Below are positions 1 to 8,614 of a stretch of 64,000 nucleotides of DNA, piece after piece. Every line of letters starts with the position of its first letter. The stretch's first letter is position 1. The notes beneath the pieces were generated by a model. It was not told where the DNA came from and made no database searches. It saw only the letters and a program-made list of their open reading frames with translations. Both the position numbers and the translations under genes were made by a program. Location of the stretch: assembly GCF_002156385.1 (NCBI RefSeq), contig NZ_MVJM01000002.1, positions 62,001 through 126,000 of the forward strand, in the 5' to 3' direction. The DNA is from Halalkalibacter urbisdiaboli (GTDB taxonomy: Bacteria; Bacillota; Bacilli; Bacillales; Bacillaceae_D).

Positions 1-229
<229 letters not shown>

Positions 230-273
230 CTATGACGAACAAGGTTGTAAAATCTTATAGATTATCAACTTAT

Positions 274-302
274 ATTATATAAGATCGTTAAACACTTGTA
301 TA
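274..302 (-). promoter_or_regulatory. Predicted sigma-A promoter of spx
   Basis: On the minus strand there is a perfect -10 TATAAT (274-279) and a -35-like TATACA (297-302) separated by 17 bp. It lies about 75 bp upstream of the spx start. Since the yjbC promoter is now almost 6 kb away and the intervening genes are antisense, an independent spx promoter is expected. Prediction only. Confidence 0.5.
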
Positions 303-431
303 GACATATGAAAAAAATAATTGAACAAATATTAAACAACATACGACAATTTATATCTACTCTGTTATTTCCTTTAAACTTTACCCTAATAACTCTATCA
401 TAAACCTTTTTATCGAAAAAAAATACCTTTT

Positions 432-447
432 TAAACATAAATGTTTA
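432..447. promoter_or_regulatory. Perfect inverted repeat upstream of the RND efflux operon
   Basis: TAAACAT-AA-ATGTTTA is a perfect 7-bp-arm inverted repeat in the 385-bp gap between divergent spx and the efflux operon. A TATAAA box follows at 462-467. The size and symmetry suit a dimeric repressor such as those that control efflux pumps, but no regulator gene is adjacent. The rest of the gap is AT-rich with no coding signal. Confidence 0.3.
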
Positions 448-591
448 TTTAGTCACAACTTTATAAAATCCCCATTTTCCACTCATACTTGTCGCGTAAT
501 CGTCACACGTTAATAGATGTACCCAAATTTGAGAATCCTTACAAATGATGGACTCTACATAAAACAACATCAGTTTAACTAGGAGATGAAG

Positions 592-1803
592 ATGTTGAAG
601 ACACACGCTTTAGTCATTATCGTCCTTTTATTTACAGCCTGTTCAACAGAAGACATAACGAATGAACAAATCGATAAACAAATCACGCTCGTTGAGACGG
701 AAACGATTAAACAATCTCCTCTTCAGCAGAATATTGAATTGTCTTCCGGTCAAATCATCCCTCATACAAAAATTCCTTTGTTTACTTCACTCCCTCTTGA
801 AGTAACAGATGTTCATGTAAATGTGGGAGAAAAGGTTCAGCGGGGTGACATACTTTTAACACTTAATGACGAAAAAATAAGGTACCAAGTAAACCAAGCA
901 AGAGAGGCGGTAAATGAACTTGAAAAAGGTTTAAATGAGGCCATCCAATTTAATCAAACAATCAAGAATAATGTTACAGATATCAAAGCCCTCGAAGATG
1001 ATATAAGGCAGTCAATTGAACAATCACAAGCATTAGTACAATCGTTTTCTTCAGAGGAGGAAATCCCACTCCTAAATATTTTACAATCATCGTTAGAAGT
1101 ATCCATAAAACAAGCTGAACTGACACAGAAAGCAGGGTTTCTGAGCCAAGCAATTCCAATTAATACGTTTGAGATAGAAGCTCAATTAAAAAATGCAAAA
1201 GAAAATCTACGACAAGCAGAAGAAACTTTAGAAGCAACAAAATTAACAGCTCCAATTACTGGTGTTGTTGCTCAACTTGATGCTGTCCAAGGTCAAACAA
1301 TACTACCTAACCAACCTATTGTCCTAATTGCAGACTTAATGCAAATGAACGCAACCTTTTCTGTAAACAACTATCAAATGATGCAACTTCAACAAGGAAT
1401 GAAAGCTCAAATCAACGTACCAGGTTTAGCTGAACCAGTAACAGGTGAAATCAAAACGATTTCCCCATTAGTTAATCCTGAAACTAATTCTTTTGTCGTT
1501 CAAATTCCTCTCAATAATGAAGATTTAGTTTTAAAAGGTGGAATGCGTGTAACAGCTCAGGTCCATATAGAGGAAGTTAAGGACTCTCTCGTCATTCCTA
1601 CGGAAGCTTTGTTATTTGGGGAGGATGGACCCTATACCTTTGTTGTCAAAGGGACTCAAGTTAGACGGCAACCCGTAAAATTAGGTGTAAGAAATAACAA
1701 CCTCCATCAGGTCATTTCTGGTTTAAACAGTGGAGATCTCGTTGTTACGACTGGTAAACATCGTCTTGTCGAAGGTTCTGAAATAAAAATCCGAAGTGAG
1801 TGA
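592..1803 (+). CDS. RND efflux adaptor (membrane fusion) lipoprotein
   Basis: Adaptor subunit of a resistance-nodulation-division exporter, expected to be lipid-anchored outside the membrane and to contact the pump encoded next. It opens with a lipoprotein signal (LVIIVLLFTAC, Cys17 counted from this start). A biotinyl-lipoyl-like half (VTDVHVNVGEKVQRGDILL), a long alpha-helical hairpin (about residues 90-215), the second lipoyl half (LTAPITGVVAQLDAVQGQ) and beta-barrel/membrane-proximal domains follow, the usual HlyD/AcrA order. ATG at 586 touches the SD AGGAG, so the ATG at 592 (6-nt spacing) is preferred. The end overlaps the longest frame of the pump gene, so the two are coupled. Substrate cannot be read from sequence. 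Confidence 0.85.
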   Translation: MLKTHALVIIVLLFTACSTEDITNEQIDKQITLVETETIKQSPLQQNIELSSGQIIPHTKIPLFTSLPLEVTDVHVNVGEKVQRGDILLTLNDEKIRYQVNQAREAVNELEKGLNEAIQFNQTIKNNVTDIKALEDDIRQSIEQSQALVQSFSSEEEIPLLNILQSSLEVSIKQAELTQKAGFLSQAIPINTFEIEAQLKNAKENLRQAEETLEATKLTAPITGVVAQLDAVQGQTILPNQPIVLIADLMQMNATFSVNNYQMMQLQQGMKAQINVPGLAEPVTGEIKTISPLVNPETNSFVVQIPLNNEDLVLKGGMRVTAQVHIEEVKDSLVIPTEALLFGEDGPYTFVVKGTQVRRQPVKLGVRNNNLHQVISGLNSGDLVVTTGKHRLVEGSEIKIRSE

Positions 1804-1810
1804 GCACATT

Positions 1811-4800
1811 ATGAATGTAGTAAAATTATCAGTTTTACGTCCAGTAGCCATGTCCATGTTTATCCTATTATTACTCATATTAGGGATTGTCTCACTTCGT
1901 AATTTGCCCGTGGATCTCTTTCCAGAACTCACCTTTCCTGTTGTCGCTGTCACAGCCTCCTATGAGGGTGCGGGTCCAGAGGAAATTGAACAGCTCGTTA
2001 GTCGGCCATTAGAAGAGGTGTTGTCAAGTATACCTAATGTCGAATCTATTTCTTCTACATCTCGGACAGGTGGATCACTTATTTTAGTTTCCTTTAACTG
2101 GGGTACCGACATAGACTTTGCTACTTTAAACATGCGTGAAAGGATAGACCAAATTCGTGATGTGTTACCAACTGAGGTTGCTACGCCTCAAGTCTTACGT
2201 TTCGATCCTAGTCTTTTGCCGATCGTACGACTTGGAATTACTCAAACTGGTGTAGATTTAACAGAAATAAAAAAACTGATTGAATCTGAGATAAAGCCAA
2301 GGATAGACTCCATTGAGGGTGTAGCTGCTGTTCAAATTGAAGGTGGAGCCGAAAGAGAAATTCAACTAACTGTTGATCCAACTAGATTAGCTACTTATGG
2401 CCTAACATTAAATCAATTACAACAAATCGTAGCTAGTGAAAATATAAATGTACCTGGAGGTCAAATTACGGATGCCAACCAAACGCTACCTATTCGAATC
2501 ACCGGTGAGTTTACATCCATTTATGATTTAGAACAATTGCCAATTGCTACGAATGAAGGGCTTGTTTTATTGGAAGAGCTTGCCGATATACGTGAAGTTT
2601 CCACAACTCAACAAGAAAGCTATCTAAACGGAGAAGCGGCTATTGGTTTAGCTATTTTGAAAGCATCTGGTACAAATACAGTCACAGTTGCTAGAGGGAT
2701 TCATAAAGAAATAGAGGAATTAAAGCAACAACTCCCGGATGAAATTGATATTCGTTCAATTTTTGATCAAAGCCGCTTTATTGAACAATCAATTCGAGCT
2801 GTTGCTTGGAATATTCTCCTTGGAAGCATTCTTGCGTCCGTTGTGCTTTATTTATTTTTACGTAACATTCGAAGTACGCTTATTATTGGTTTATCTATTC
2901 CAATTTCAATTACAACAACTTTTTTGTTTATGTTCTTTTACGGAGAAACTCTTAATGTCCTGACGCTAGGAGGGTTGGCACTTGGTGTAGGGATGATGGT
3001 TGATAATGCCATCGTTATTTTAGAAAATGTTTATCGAAAGCGCCAACTTGGCCAGAAATTAAAGGAAGCTTCCATATCAGGAACAACAGAAATCGGTGGC
3101 GCTATAATTGCTTCTACTTTGACGACTGTCGTTGTCTTTCTTCCAATTGTTTTTGTAGAAGGTCTCGCCGCTCAATTATTTAAGCCATTAGCTATCACTG
3201 TATCCTTCTCTCTAATCGCTTCATTAATCACAGCTTTAATTATAGTCCCCCTTTTATCTTCTATATTTATGGAGGTGAGCAATGAAGCATCCGCTTTCCA
3301 AAGGGGCTTTGAACGTACAAGAAGCAGTTATAACCGTTTGTTAAAATTCTCATTAATGCGGCCAAAATCAGTTATTATTACAGCACTGCTATTCCTTTCA
3401 GCTGCTTTAGCATGTATTCCGTTACTTGGAACCGAATTTCTACCTGCACAAGATCAAAGTTTTGTGAGCATTGATGCAAGACTTCCCGTAGGAGCGTCTC
3501 TTGAAGAAACCTATAATATTTCCAAGGAAATTGACGAAAGAATTCGATCCATTCCAGAAGTCGACATCGCTTTTGTAACTGTGGGTGGAACTGATAATTT
3601 CACTGTAAGTGCAGGTTCGCAAACAGAAAGGGCAACATTCAACCTTTTACTAACAGATATCCGTGAACGGCAGCGTTCAGATTTAGAAGTTGCCGAAGAT
3701 GTAAGAAACCGACTTTTAGATATCCCGAATGTGTCAATAAAAGTTTCCGCTAGTGAGACAGGACTAACGGAGTCCCCCATTTCAATTACAATTAAGGGTC
3801 CAGATTTATTAACATTACAGCAACTGTCGAGCGAACTTATTGAGCTTATCTCGACAGTTGAAGGTGTTCGAGAGCCTTCATCTAACTATAATAACGGTAG
3901 TCCAGAAATAACCGTTTCAATTAATCGCCAGACTGCAGCCTCTTATGGCTTAAGTAGTGTTCAAATTGCTAATACAATAGGGAATGCGACAAAAGGTTTG
4001 ATTGCGACAAAATTAGCTCGAGATGGACAGGAATTTAATGTTCGATTAAAAGTTGAGGAGAGATATACCTCCTCTGTTGAGCAATTGGAACAACTTTTAA
4101 TTGAAACCCCATTAGGTGAAGAAATTCCATTAGCAACTGTCGCAGATGTCAAAAGAGGACAAGGTCCGAGTACAATTAGACGCTCTGATCGTTTACGTGA
4201 AGTAACGATTACAGCATCTTTACTAAATCGAGATTTAGGTAGCGTTATTTCTGACATTGAAACGAAAATCAAAGAAGATATTCAGCCTATCCTACCAAGT
4301 GGTTACCGTATTACCTTCGGTGGACAAAACGAACAAATGAACGATGCCTTTTATAAGCTTAGTGGTGCAATTGCTCTTGCAATTGTTCTTGTGTATATGG
4401 TAATGGCAGGGAGATTTGAATCTTTTTTTTACCCGTTTATTATTATGTTTTCAATTCCTGTTACTGCAATCGGTGTGATTTTAGGGTTATTATTAACTTC
4501 TCAACCATTAGGAGTTGGTTCACTTGTTGGCATCCTTATTTTAACAGGGATTGTCGTTAACAATGCTATTGTGCTTGTCGACTATATTAATACACTAAAA
4601 AAAGAAGGCTACGCGACTTATGATGCCATTATTGAAGCAGGCCCTACAAGGTTACGTCCAATATTAATGACAGCCTTAACTACGATTCTCGGGCTCATTC
4701 CATTGACACTAGGTTTTGGAGAAGGGACAGAGATCCAACAACCAATGGCGATTGTTATCGTATTTGGATTAGCGGTCTCAACCTTTATCACCTTAATATT

Positions 4801-4864
4801 AATACCAGTTATCTATTTCTGTGCGGATAAACGTAAGAGCAGAAAGACTGTAACCTTGCCCTAA
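1811..4864 (+). CDS. RND family efflux pump (AcrB/SwrC-like)
   Basis: Proton-driven inner-membrane transporter of about 1,017 residues, the normal length for the AcrB/HAE family. The N-terminal transmembrane helix follows VVKLSVLRPVAMSMFILLLL. The conserved LFPELTFPVV and YEGAGPEEIEQLVSRPLEE motifs of the porter domain, the TM4 proton-relay segment LGGLALGVGMMVDNAIVILE with its Asp pair, and the second-half repeat GILILTGIVVNNAIVLVDY are visible. The frame is open from a GTG at 1796, but the ATG at 1811 has the better SD (GTGAG) and family N-terminus. B. subtilis SwrC/YerP is the nearest named relative, but it has no adaptor partner, unlike this operon. Likely exports amphiphiles or drugs (inference). 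Confidence 0.9.
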   Translation: MNVVKLSVLRPVAMSMFILLLLILGIVSLRNLPVDLFPELTFPVVAVTASYEGAGPEEIEQLVSRPLEEVLSSIPNVESISSTSRTGGSLILVSFNWGTDIDFATLNMRERIDQIRDVLPTEVATPQVLRFDPSLLPIVRLGITQTGVDLTEIKKLIESEIKPRIDSIEGVAAVQIEGGAEREIQLTVDPTRLATYGLTLNQLQQIVASENINVPGGQITDANQTLPIRITGEFTSIYDLEQLPIATNEGLVLLEELADIREVSTTQQESYLNGEAAIGLAILKASGTNTVTVARGIHKEIEELKQQLPDEIDIRSIFDQSRFIEQSIRAVAWNILLGSILASVVLYLFLRNIRSTLIIGLSIPISITTTFLFMFFYGETLNVLTLGGLALGVGMMVDNAIVILENVYRKRQLGQKLKEASISGTTEIGGAIIASTLTTVVVFLPIVFVEGLAAQLFKPLAITVSFSLIASLITALIIVPLLSSIFMEVSNEASAFQRGFERTRSSYNRLLKFSLMRPKSVIITALLFLSAALACIPLLGTEFLPAQDQSFVSIDARLPVGASLEETYNISKEIDERIRSIPEVDIAFVTVGGTDNFTVSAGSQTERATFNLLLTDIRERQRSDLEVAEDVRNRLLDIPNVSIKVSASETGLTESPISITIKGPDLLTLQQLSSELIELISTVEGVREPSSNYNNGSPEITVSINRQTAASYGLSSVQIANTIGNATKGLIATKLARDGQEFNVRLKVEERYTSSVEQLEQLLIETPLGEEIPLATVADVKRGQGPSTIRRSDRLREVTITASLLNRDLGSVISDIETKIKEDIQPILPSGYRITFGGQNEQMNDAFYKLSGAIALAIVLVYMVMAGRFESFFYPFIIMFSIPVTAIGVILGLLLTSQPLGVGSLVGILILTGIVVNNAIVLVDYINTLKKEGYATYDAIIEAGPTRLRPILMTALTTILGLIPLTLGFGEGTEIQQPMAIVIVFGLAVSTFITLILIPVIYFCADKRKSRKTVTLP

Positions 4865-4875
4865 AAATAAAAAAA

Positions 4876-4911
4876 GGTTGTTCCAAAGAGTTTTAACCTT
4901 TTGGAACAACC
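4876..4911 (+). terminator. Hairpin terminator after the RND operon
   Basis: GGTTGTTCCAAA (4876-4887) pairs perfectly with TTTGGAACAACC (4900-4911) twelve bases after the pump stop codon. The same arms recur at 62169-62209, so this hairpin is itself repeated in the window. Confidence 0.7.
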
Positions 4912-4983
4912 CGAAATAATGTTAGAAGCCTAACGATGAATTGGTTTCTCATCCCTTAGATTTTTTTTAAGATAACCCTTAAC

Positions 4984-5139
4984 GAGGCCACTGAAAAAAC
5001 CTTGAAAGTCACGCTAGGAAGCAGCAATGGCTCCGCACGTTGCACGCCTGCTACAGGCTTTTTTAAAAGATGGCAACAGCTCCGCACATTGCTTAGAGGG
5101 CATTGAAAAAGGGAAAAGCACCCTTTTTCAGTGCCCTCC
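4984..5139 (+). repeat. Structured intergenic repeat, copy A (subfamily 2)
   Basis: Runs from GAGGCCACTGAAAAA to TTTTTCAGTGCCCTC. It carries the shared core with two GCTCCGCAC boxes (CAATGGCTCCGCACGTTGC and a second box near 5080), a shortened internal hairpin (GCCTG-cta-CAGGC) and a 17-bp terminal hairpin at 5097-5137 (AGGGCATTGAAAAAGGG with CCCTTTTTCAGTGCCCT, one G-T wobble). It sits between the convergent RND operon and the small gene/yjbC. Confidence 0.8.
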
Positions 5140-5141
5140 CC

Positions 5142-5282
5142 TTAACCCGTTGTTCTTCTTGATGATTGAGGTAATGGACTTCGTTTCGATTTCTCTTTCC
5201 AATTCTTCACGTTTTTCTTTAAGAAATCCTTTAACATCTCACGCTTTTTCTTTTTTTGTTCTTGCTTTTTCTTCATTTTCAT
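5142..5282 (-). CDS. Small lysine-rich protein downstream of yjbC
   Basis: A 46-residue frame beginning MKMKKKQEQKKKKREMLKDF and ending SSRRTTG, very basic, with no membrane segment. The SD GGTGGTG stands 7 nt before the ATG and the frame starts 40 bp after the yjbC stop on the same strand, so it could be cotranscribed. I do not recognise the family. Lysine-rich low-complexity DNA can stay open by chance; the SD and the position are the only supports. Confidence 0.4.
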   Translation of the reverse strand: MKMKKKQEQKKKKREMLKDFLKKNVKNWKEKSKRSPLPQSSRRTTG

Positions 5283-5321
5283 ATGGAAACACCACCTTTA
5301 TTCATTGGCGTTCCGGAGGAC

Positions 5322-5885
5322 TTATAGACTTGACTGTTCTTTCTCTTCGTCATAAGTTAGCACTTGGTCTACCGCTTCATATGAGGCACCATAAAGTTCT
5401 TCGTCCTTATACGTATGAATATTTTCATACGTATGCTTCATTTTTTCATAAATGCTATGCTCGGACTCATCACTTGGTGACCAGTATAATATTTCTAAGA
5501 CGTTAATTTCGTTCGTTGCAAGAGAGCGTCGTCGGTAGCCAATTGATTCTGCGTGTTTAAAGCCCTCACGGTTATAAAAATTTAAACGTTTTTGTGTGTC
5601 TGTATCTTCGTAATCAATAGGTTCAACTTCCAAAATAATCGGTTTCCCTTTTGCTTTTAATTGATTGAGCAACTTTCTCCCTAATCCCTGTCCACGGGCC
5701 TCCTTCGAAACAAACAAATAATCGACAAAAATGAAATCATCTGTTTCTACGTACATCATAACATGATTTTGTCCTTCATCCTTATGGTAAATGTCTGCTT
5801 TTTCTTTAAGAAGCAGATCCATATGCTCTTTCGATTTCATTTCTTCTATCGGAAAATATTGATTTAATTTTTCGTACCAATTCAA
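5322..5885 (-). CDS. yjbC: YjbC, GNAT-type N-acetyltransferase
   Basis: A 187-residue GNAT-fold protein whose sequence NWYEKLNQYFPIEEMKSKEH matches B. subtilis YjbC from the first residue. The acetyl-CoA pyrophosphate loop reads EARGQGLGRKLL (about residues 65-76). The longest frame begins at GTG 5900, but that codon lies within the SD GGAGGT; the correct start is the TTG at 5885, seven bases after it, which gives the family N-terminus MNWYEKL. In B. subtilis it forms an operon with spx; here spx is 5 kb away behind an antisense operon. Its acyl acceptor is not known to me. Confidence 0.9.
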   Translation of the reverse strand: MNWYEKLNQYFPIEEMKSKEHMDLLLKEKADIYHKDEGQNHVMMYVETDDFIFVDYLFVSKEARGQGLGRKLLNQLKAKGKPIILEVEPIDYEDTDTQKRLNFYNREGFKHAESIGYRRRSLATNEINVLEILYWSPSDESEHSIYEKMKHTYENIHTYKDEELYGASYEAVDQVLTYDEEKEQSSL

Positions 5886-5917
5886 TGTTATGACCTCCAC
5901 ACATTGTAGTTACTATT

Positions 5918-5954
5918 ATTATATGCTTGATGTGATAAAGGTTAAACTTTATCA
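5918..5954 (-). promoter_or_regulatory. yjbC promoter with overlapping inverted repeat
   Basis: Minus-strand -10 TATAAT (5918-5923) and -35 TTTAAC (5941-5946) are 17 bp apart. A perfect inverted repeat TGATAAAG-N6-CTTTATCA (5933-5954) covers the -35, the position expected for a repressor operator. It does not match any operator I know; PerR and YodB act on the B. subtilis yjbC-spx region. Confidence 0.5.
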
Positions 5955-6060
5955 TTTCCGTAAATAAAGGTAAGAACATCCTTTTATCATACTTACCTAA
6001 GGTTATGTAACGGACACTTAAAATCTCATCCAAATACTTAAGGATGCTAATAAAAAAGCG

Positions 6061-6140
6061 TGCACAGCAATGGCTCCGTTCGCAACGCATTGCATAAAGG
6101 CTGTGCCAAAAGGTTAAAAAACAACCTTTTGGCACAGCCT
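6061..6140 (+). repeat. Structured intergenic repeat, copy E (subfamily 1, internally deleted)
   Basis: Keeps the GCACAGCAATGGCTCCG start and the terminal hairpin AGGCTGTGCCAAAAGGTT (6098-6115) / AACCTTTTGGCACAGCCT (6123-6140), a perfect 18-bp stem. It lacks the internal hairpin seen in copies F and G. It begins only 3 nt beyond the stop codon of the following minus-strand gene and should serve as its terminator. Confidence 0.8.
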
Positions 6141-6143
6141 CTT

Positions 6144-7337
6144 CTATGGTTTATAATTAACACCTTCTGTATACCTGTTCGAAGCATTCCATAGTAAAAA
6201 TTCTTGAATTCCGTGTTCATGTAAGGCACGAATCTGTGCCTCCACTTCCTCTTTACCATATTTTTTGTAATTGCCCTTCCCTAACCAGCTAGCTGTAAAA
6301 TCTTGTATCCATGGTCTAGAGGTTGGTCGATTTTCCAATTTATCTAGCACTTTGTTTTCTACCTTAGCGTATTCACTTGTTAATTCATATGGATAGAGGT
6401 CAGGCTTATCAATACCAAAATAAGGTGTCCAGTGACTAGGATAAATCATTGAAGATATAACATCGACATTCTCTGAAATTTTCGAGAAGTTTTGACCAAT
6501 CCCTGGTGCTTCTTCAATCGTCGCAGAATAACCAAAAATGTCAACTGAAACATCAACATCAAATGAAGATAGTTCTTCTTTCGCATAAGCAACAAAATCA
6601 GTAACAGCCTGAACACGACGTTTAACTTTGTTATCTCCGTCTGTATATTCGCCTAACTGATAATCGAGCTGTTCATCACGGCGTTCAAAGCCTTCAGGAA
6701 ATCGTACATAATCAAATTGAATTTCTTTAAATCCCATTTTTGCTGCTTCCTTTGCAATGTCCACATTGTATTCCCATACTTCTTTTACAAAAGGGTTTAC
6801 AAAGGATTCACCTCGACCATTTTTCCATACTTGGCCATTTTCGGTAAAGGATAATTCGGGACGCTCATTGGCTAATTGTGTATCTTTAAATACAACGACC
6901 CGAGCGATAGGATAGATGTTATTTTTTTCTAATGTTTTTAACAACTTTTCAGTATCTCCGATATATTTTTTTGAGATACCAAAAAATGGTGAATCCTCTT
7001 CCGGACGATACGTTAAATGACCAAAATCATCTTTAATGTCAATGACCATTGCATTTAGTTCGGAATGATTAACAAGCTCAAGTAAGCTGTTAAATCGTTC
7101 CCCTCCCGCCGAATTACCAGTTACATATACACCGCGAACTCCATCTTCTGGATATGAAAAATGATATCCAGAATCAAATGTAAAGCGTGCCATTTGATCT
7201 GGTAAAGAAAGCAGAGTGCGATTCATGGATTTAGTTTGATGGTTTTTCACAGATACTTGTTCGTTTGCATGAATCACTAAAGGTGAAACCACTGCTATTA
7301 CCATAATCATGAGCACAAAAACCACTTTTTTCCCCAT
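6144..7337 (-). CDS. Secreted putative glycoside hydrolase (GH-like, DUF4015 family)
   Basis: A 397-residue exported protein with an N-terminal signal segment (VVFVLMIMVIAVVSPLVIHA) followed by a TIM-barrel-type domain. GVYVTGNSAGG, LNAMVIDIKDDFG, GFKEIQFDYVRFPEG and QEFLLWNASNRY are the characteristic blocks of the putative glycoside hydrolase family often labelled DUF4015. The acidic residues at the strand ends (DIKDD, DYVRFPEG) would be the catalytic candidates. No substrate is established to my knowledge. It is monocistronic: a repeat-derived hairpin terminates it and a small DNA-binding protein gene lies just upstream. Confidence 0.8.
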   Translation of the reverse strand: MGKKVVFVLMIMVIAVVSPLVIHANEQVSVKNHQTKSMNRTLLSLPDQMARFTFDSGYHFSYPEDGVRGVYVTGNSAGGERFNSLLELVNHSELNAMVIDIKDDFGHLTYRPEEDSPFFGISKKYIGDTEKLLKTLEKNNIYPIARVVVFKDTQLANERPELSFTENGQVWKNGRGESFVNPFVKEVWEYNVDIAKEAAKMGFKEIQFDYVRFPEGFERRDEQLDYQLGEYTDGDNKVKRRVQAVTDFVAYAKEELSSFDVDVSVDIFGYSATIEEAPGIGQNFSKISENVDVISSMIYPSHWTPYFGIDKPDLYPYELTSEYAKVENKVLDKLENRPTSRPWIQDFTASWLGKGNYKKYGKEEVEAQIRALHEHGIQEFLLWNASNRYTEGVNYKP

Positions 7338-7389
7338 ATTTACTCACAGCCTTTTCTCTGGTTTTGTGTCCTCACTGTTAGTGTATGTA

Positions 7390-7620
7390 CTAGTCCTCAT
7401 CTTTAGCATCCCAATCTTCAGGAAGTGGTTCCTCAAGTTCCATTAGCAATTGTTTCCTTTTAATATCTAACTGTTCTTTATGCCAGCTAAATTGTTCTTT
7501 ATTTAATAAAAATTGTTTCCCATCGAAAACAGCTTTAATGTGTCCAAGTTGAATTTGTTCAACTATATAATCTTCCGTAACACCTAAATATGTGGCTAGC
7601 TCTTGTATACTTACATACAT
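7390..7620 (-). CDS. Small excisionase-like helix-turn-helix protein
   Basis: A 76-residue protein with an N-terminal winged helix of the excisionase/MerR-like type (VSIQELATYLGVTEDYIVEQ, then GHIKAVFDGKQFLLN). An acidic tail ends DWDAKDED. The longest frame begins at 7668, but SD GGGAGGT (7627-7633) fixes the ATG at 7620. It lies 52 bp upstream of the glycoside hydrolase-like gene on the same strand. Such small proteins bind DNA or pair with another factor; the target is unknown and no integrase is nearby, so a phage link is not supported. Confidence 0.75.
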   Translation of the reverse strand: MYVSIQELATYLGVTEDYIVEQIQLGHIKAVFDGKQFLLNKEQFSWHKEQLDIKRKQLLMELEEPLPEDWDAKDED

Positions 7621-7741
7621 AAGACTACCTCCCATCAAATTATAACGGTTTATGACGAAACTTGTCATTAAAAATCAGAAATGACCTAAGCAATGACTTA
7701 CCTGTTCAAATCGACAAAGAGTAGAGATTTGTAATTCAGAC

Positions 7742-7782
7742 AAAAAAATAGGTGTCTAAAGGTTATACTCCTTTAAACACCC
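7742..7782 (-). terminator. Terminator of the hemolysin III-like gene
   Basis: GGTGTCTAAAGG (7751-7762) pairs with CCTTTAAACACC (7770-7781) with one mismatch. On the minus strand the stem is followed by a run of T residues, immediately past the trhA stop codon. Confidence 0.75.
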
Positions 7783-7787
7783 TTTCT

Positions 7788-8438
7788 TTAGGCAGAGATC
7801 GGAAGGATATGCATAAAGATTAAAAAGAAGTGAAGAACACTCCCTGCAAGAACAAAAACATGCCAAACAGCATGGTGAAATTTAAAGCCACGCCACACAT
7901 AAAAGATTGTACCTAATGTGTAACATAGGCCTCCGGCAATTAATAAACCGATTCCCGCCACTGATAATGCTTCCATCATTGGCTTTATAGCAAAAATTGC
8001 CAACCACCCCATGAGTATATAAAACAAAGTTGACATGAATAAAAATCGTTTAACAAAATATGCTTTAAAAACAATTCCTATAGTTGCCAAACCCCAAACA
8101 ATTCCAAATAGAGTCCAGCCTAATTTACCTTGAACAACAATAAACATGATAGGTGTATACGTTCCTGCAATAAACAAGTAAATGGACGCATGATCAAAAA
8201 TTTCAAATAAATTTTTGATTCTTCCCTTTGGCAAGCTATGAAGCATAGTTGATGAAAAGTAAAGCAAAAGCATCGTAACCCCATATATGGTGAAACTAAC
8301 AATGTGCCAAGCTGTTCCATGCAAACTGGAGAACACGATTAATAAAACTAAAGCAGCTAAGCTTAATAAGATCCCAACTCCATGAGTGATAGCATTGGCA
8401 ATCTCTTCTGATTTTGAAAAAGTATGTGTTGTACCCAT
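7788..8438 (-). CDS. trhA: PAQR/hemolysin III family membrane protein TrhA
   Basis: A 216-residue protein with seven predicted membrane helices, the standard architecture of the hemolysin III/PAQR family (B. subtilis YplQ). The family motifs NAITHGVGILLSLAAL near the N-terminus, SSTMLHSLPKG, FDHASIYLFIAGTYTPI and FHHAVWHVFVLAGSVLHFF near the C-terminus supply the conserved His/Asp residues that form the metal site in this family. Two adjacent ATG codons occur; the second is 6 nt from the SD AAAGGAG and is preferred. Proposed family role is membrane-fluidity homeostasis rather than haemolysis. Confidence 0.9.
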   Translation of the reverse strand: MGTTHTFSKSEEIANAITHGVGILLSLAALVLLIVFSSLHGTAWHIVSFTIYGVTMLLLYFSSTMLHSLPKGRIKNLFEIFDHASIYLFIAGTYTPIMFIVVQGKLGWTLFGIVWGLATIGIVFKAYFVKRFLFMSTLFYILMGWLAIFAIKPMMEALSVAGIGLLIAGGLCYTLGTIFYVWRGFKFHHAVWHVFVLAGSVLHFFLIFMHILPISA

Positions 8439-8547
8439 CATCCGCTCCTTTCAGCTTACTATTCATTATATCAGAAATGAATGGATTTAACCGCTTGATA
8501 AGAAAAGTTTTATAGCACGAACATGTAATTTTTCCAAACGATGACAG

Positions 8548-8576
8548 TTGCATCGGACAAACACCATTTATATAAT
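8548..8576 (+). promoter_or_regulatory. Sigma-A promoter of the HD-domain gene
   Basis: -35 TTGCAT (8548-8553), 17-bp spacer, perfect -10 TATAAT (8571-8576), about 40 bp upstream of the GTG start of the HD-domain protein. Confidence 0.65.
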
Positions 8577-8614
8577 AGTAAAAATACATTCTACACTAAA
8601 GGAGGTCGGGCAAT

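Noticed and set aside
5027-5506. 159-codon plus-strand frame over repeat copy A and the end of yjbC
   Set aside because: It runs through a repeat and antisense to yjbC, without SD; shadow frame.
7390-7620. Excisionase-like protein as sign of a prophage or integrative element
   Set aside because: No integrase, attachment repeat or phage gene is near; the domain is also common in ordinary regulators.
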